Positions 60,815-64,000 of a stretch of DNA of 64,000 bases are shown here, piece after piece. This DNA comes from Glandiceps talaboti (taxonomy: Eukaryota > Hemichordata > Enteropneusta > Spengelidae): NCBI RefSeq assembly GCF_964340395.1, contig NC_135571.1:13291046-13355045 (forward strand). The letters run 5' to 3'. Below the pieces are notes generated by a model. That model did not search any database. It had not been told where the DNA came from and saw nothing but the letters and a program-made list of their open reading frames with translations. Position numbers and translations under genes: made by a program. Numbering within the stretch: position 1 is the stretch's first letter; each line of letters opens with the position of its first letter.

Positions 60815-62280
60815 CCAGTTTTTAGTCGGGTTTTTTATCGTTCCCGGTTTCCACTAAGAACTTTAAACGCTACCTATTCATACAAACTAGACGGGGCTAG
60901 TTATAGCAGGTAGGCGGATTTTTCTTACCTTCCAAAAATGGTCATTTTCTAACTTCAACATTAATTATAGACCGACCCCTCATGAACCAATGATAAATGT
61001 TCAAAAGTACTCGAAGCCGGTCAACAATGAACCGCAAAATTTTTGAAACGATTAGTACGGCGACATCAGCCAGAAAACATGAGTGAGAGGTCTGTGTCAT
61101 GATACCCCTTACTATTCTTACGAGTCTCTGAGCTAAATTCATTCCATGTCAGGATTTTTGGTAATTTTCATTATGATCTCTGAAATGAAGTCAAAATAAA
61201 TTTAAACTTTGTACGGAGACGGAGATTGGTCATGTAATAAAATCAACCAAGTTGTTGGCCTGGCATTCGTTGAAACCAGATATGAATGTTTCGCTGTGAG
61301 TTTAATTCTACCGTAACAGTAGAGTCCAAGAAGGTACGGTACCTCGTAGAAGAGATGGACTGGGAAGAAACTAGTTGGCCGGCTAATTCAACGTTATAAT
61401 TTATATAGTCTTTGAATGGAACAGACTGACGATTGGAACAGCAGTGTCTGAGTACTTCCCCATTTCTACACGATATATTAATAAACTGCATGGAAGGCCG
61501 GTCACACAACGTTTTAATCAGTGTAGTTTATCGATACATGTGTATAAATGAGGAAGCATATAAATGCATTTCAAAGTTTACTAAAAAGAAACATGTCTTC
61601 TTCCCCCCCCCCCCCTCCGAGTGTACCTAGAGCTAGAGCCATCGATGTGCGCGTGCAGCTTGGTCTAGTCCTGCTTGCATACGGAGCAAGTCGTCCCTTC
61701 CTTCTCCGTCCTGCAAAGAGACAGCCATGAAACCTGGGCTTACCACAAATGCTGGTAACTAAAGAATTAACGCACCCGTTGGTCAAATATTAGCGATATA
61801 TCGACTATTTATAATTGAAAGTTGAGTGAAACGCGTGCGCTGTTAACATGCAGGACTAAGCTTGGACATGCTGTTTTGAGCGTCCGTTGTCACTATTATA
61901 TCTATGTTTCTTAGAGTGTAGGACCTCTAGGTGCATGGTTTAGGAAGTAGACTAGATGATATATGTCATCGTGATACCATATGGCACAGAGCCAACTTTT
62001 GAAGAAAAAAAATCGACTTTTCTCGATGTTTAGCTGTTTACTACATATAGCAAGTATATATAATGAATATTCATATTGCGACATCTCCAGGTCTGAATTT
62101 TTTACCTTAATTGGAAACCAAACGAAGTGTTCTTATTGGTCTATTATGACGCATGAAACAACTATGTTTATTAGTTTTGATCACGTGGTATGTTTTAAAG
62201 TCGCAAAAAAGGTGTGACACCTAGCTACTGTTCACTTGGCGCAATGATATAACGATATGAATCGAGGACATTCTTGGTTT

Positions 62281-62465
62281 AATGTAAAAAAAATCTATTA
62301 CATACATAAAAACAACGCATCATTTTTATTGCTTAAAAGATGTGATAAAACGTCCACATTTCTCACTTATCAAACTGAGACCAAATTTATTTGAATAAAC
62401 TTTACTCTGATATCTATATACTAAAAATAATCGTTAAACGTTTGGCATGTGCTCGTTTTGTTTCT
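62281..62465 (+). repeat. Dispersed repeat, copy 2
   Basis: It matches 45795-45990 in the same orientation (GTCCACATTTCTCACTTATC, TTTATTTGAATAAACTTTA, ATCGTTAAACG). Confidence 0.8.
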
Positions 62466-62762
62466 TCTAAAACTTGAAATAAACGAGAGAGGGTGGTATA
62501 TGAATTGAAGGTAGACTGACTAGTGAAGCCACATCATGAAATTCATAAAAAAGTATTTAGTCACCCATAGCTTGTAAATATCTTTGTTTTAAAAATATTC
62601 ATAATTTGTCCAGAACTGGAAAAACAAATTATAATTTACGTAAACTAACACATCACGGATGCCATCACATATTATAAATGCTAGTGTTGAGCACTATAAG
62701 GTTGTCGTAGTAGTTCTTGTAGTTGATGTAATTGCTGTTGTTGTCTCTCTGCTATTTTTTTT

Positions 62763-62784
62763 ATGTTGTTGATGATGATGATGG

Positions 62785-62818
<34 letters not shown>

Positions 62819-62870
62819 CATGATCATGATCATGATCATGATGATGGTGGTGGTGGTGGTGGTGATGATC

Positions 62871-62921
<51 letters not shown>

Positions 62922-62975
62922 GCAGTGATGATGATGATGGTGGTGATCGTGGTGGGGGTGGTGATGGTGGACAAT
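62763..62975. repeat. (GAT)n / (GATCAT)n / (GGT)n microsatellite
   Basis: Compound trinucleotide array. The poly-His, poly-Asp, poly-Met and poly-Ile frames are artefacts of it. Confidence 0.95.
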
Positions 62976-64000
62976 TGTCCATCCAGGGTTCTGATATACA
63001 ACCAGTCCCCGTACGGTTCTTGATAAACAGTCGGTCCAGGTGTAGGTCAAGGAATGTGACCTTCAAAGATCTATCAAGTTTTCACCTTCTTTGATCTTAC
63101 GAGTTTTACTATTGTCAATATCTCATTAATATTCATGGTGCACACTCTCTGTGAGTTTTAACTTGTTTGGTTACAATCCTATTGGTCACCTGTCACTCAA
63201 TAAATATTATCGATCACGTGATCAGTCTACTTTTTCTTTAAAGCTGACAAATTAATAACTCGTAGCAACTCATACAATTGTTAAAGATTTGTCACTTCAC
63301 TAAATGTCATAGCTTATATTTTTTGAGAGGAAATGCCCCCCCCCCCAACCCCTACTCACAAAACCTACCCAACCCAAACACTTACACCAACACTAAAACG
63401 CTAAAAATTATCCTTGGTGAGAGTGTCAGTATGACTTATTATGTACATGTAGGTTTTCAATGCGTACACAGACAACTTAGTTTCTTACTTGTCTGTGATG
63501 TGTACTATCACCATGTCCAAGTCATAAAGGGACTCAGTCACGTGATATGATGTACAATAGTATAGGTTACATTTCAACGAAATGAACAAAAACAGGTCGT
63601 TACGCACGGCGATAACGTTTTAAAAATAGATCTCTGAATAACCTTACTTTATGTACGTCTTTTGTTTACCGAGACAAGAATGATTTAGTATTTGAATACT
63701 TGACAGGTTGGGCCTTCTGATGTGATGTTTTCGTACGCTAACACTAAAATTGTCATAAAAAATGATCAGTTACAACATGACATTGACAATTCGTAAGATA
63801 TCAATTTCAAATGTATGCTTCTACAACATTCCCGTATGTCTCATTCCACATGTATTTATTCTTTATATTCTTCCCAACTTGAAATATAAAAATCATATAC
63901 ATGTCCTAAAAAACTGTTCAAATACGTCTCCCATCGATGTTTATGTGTTGTAGTTTTCCAACTATCGACCAATCAGTATACGAGGTTGTGACACGTGACG

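Larger units (their letters stand above)
57184..64000. other. Gene-free right end
   Basis: No host gene is recognised. The region contains a tandem pair of a dispersed repeat (57712-57958), a foldback relative (59508-59640), a perfect hairpin (59857-59910), tandem and direct repeats (60144-60365, 60513-60814), a dispersed repeat (62281-62465) and a GAT microsatellite (62763-62975). ATG frames at 58285-58590 and 58888-59304 and a 61243-61509 minus-strand frame have no recognisable motif or splice context. Confidence 0.55.

Noticed and set aside
61243-61509. 88-codon minus-strand frame
   Set aside because: Its balanced composition drew attention, but it begins without ATG or a clear acceptor and matches no family I know.

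Overview
The window is A+T-rich animal nuclear DNA. Genes have GT-AG introns of a few hundred bases to about 3 kb, microsatellites and minisatellites are extremely abundant, and there are LINE tails, MITE-like inverted-repeat elements and foldback DNA. The gene set (15-hydroxyprostaglandin dehydrogenase-like, CD20/MS4A-like tetraspans, a secreted polyamine oxidase, GM2-synthase-like glycosyltransferases) fits a bilaterian, most likely a marine invertebrate (invertebrate deuterostome or lophotrochozoan). I cannot name the species.

Layout. (1) 0.35-1.05 kb, minus: the first two exons of a secreted protein gene that runs off the left edge. (2) 3.3-10.5 kb, plus: a complete seven-exon 15-PGDH-like dehydrogenase whose introns hold four separate tandem-repeat arrays. 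(3) 11.1-13 kb: a long GTAT array, then an unassigned coding-like segment, perhaps mobile-element debris. (4) 14.5-36.1 kb: a cluster of CD20/MS4A-like four-pass membrane genes. Three have all exons (14560-17463 plus, 22956-25992 minus, 30326-36128 plus). One is a relic of which I find only the last exon (27.9 kb, minus), and 18.4 kb holds a possible duplicated 5' exon. A LINE tail (19 kb), MITEs, and a 55-bp minisatellite of about 32 copies inside an intron interrupt the cluster. (5) 38.7-40.3 kb, plus: an intronless polyamine oxidase with a signal peptide, an unusual C-terminal cysteine motif and a GPI-like tail. (6) 40.4-51.7 kb: gene-poor, rich in foldback elements, a poly(A)-tailed retroposed segment, tandem repeats and a LINE 3' end. 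(7) 51.7-57.2 kb, minus: two tandem intronless B4GALNT1-like glycosyltransferases with a nearly identical central block but diverged ends. (8) 57.2-64 kb: no gene recognised, only dispersed and tandem repeats.

The genes form no operon. What links them is local duplication: the MS4A-like genes share intron positions and a C-terminal motif, and the two glycosyltransferases appear to be homogenised by gene conversion. Small elements are shared across the window: a 240-bp MITE with four copies, a foldback family at 44.7 and 59.5 kb, and repeats shared between 45.8 and 62.3 kb and between 48.4 and 57.7 kb.
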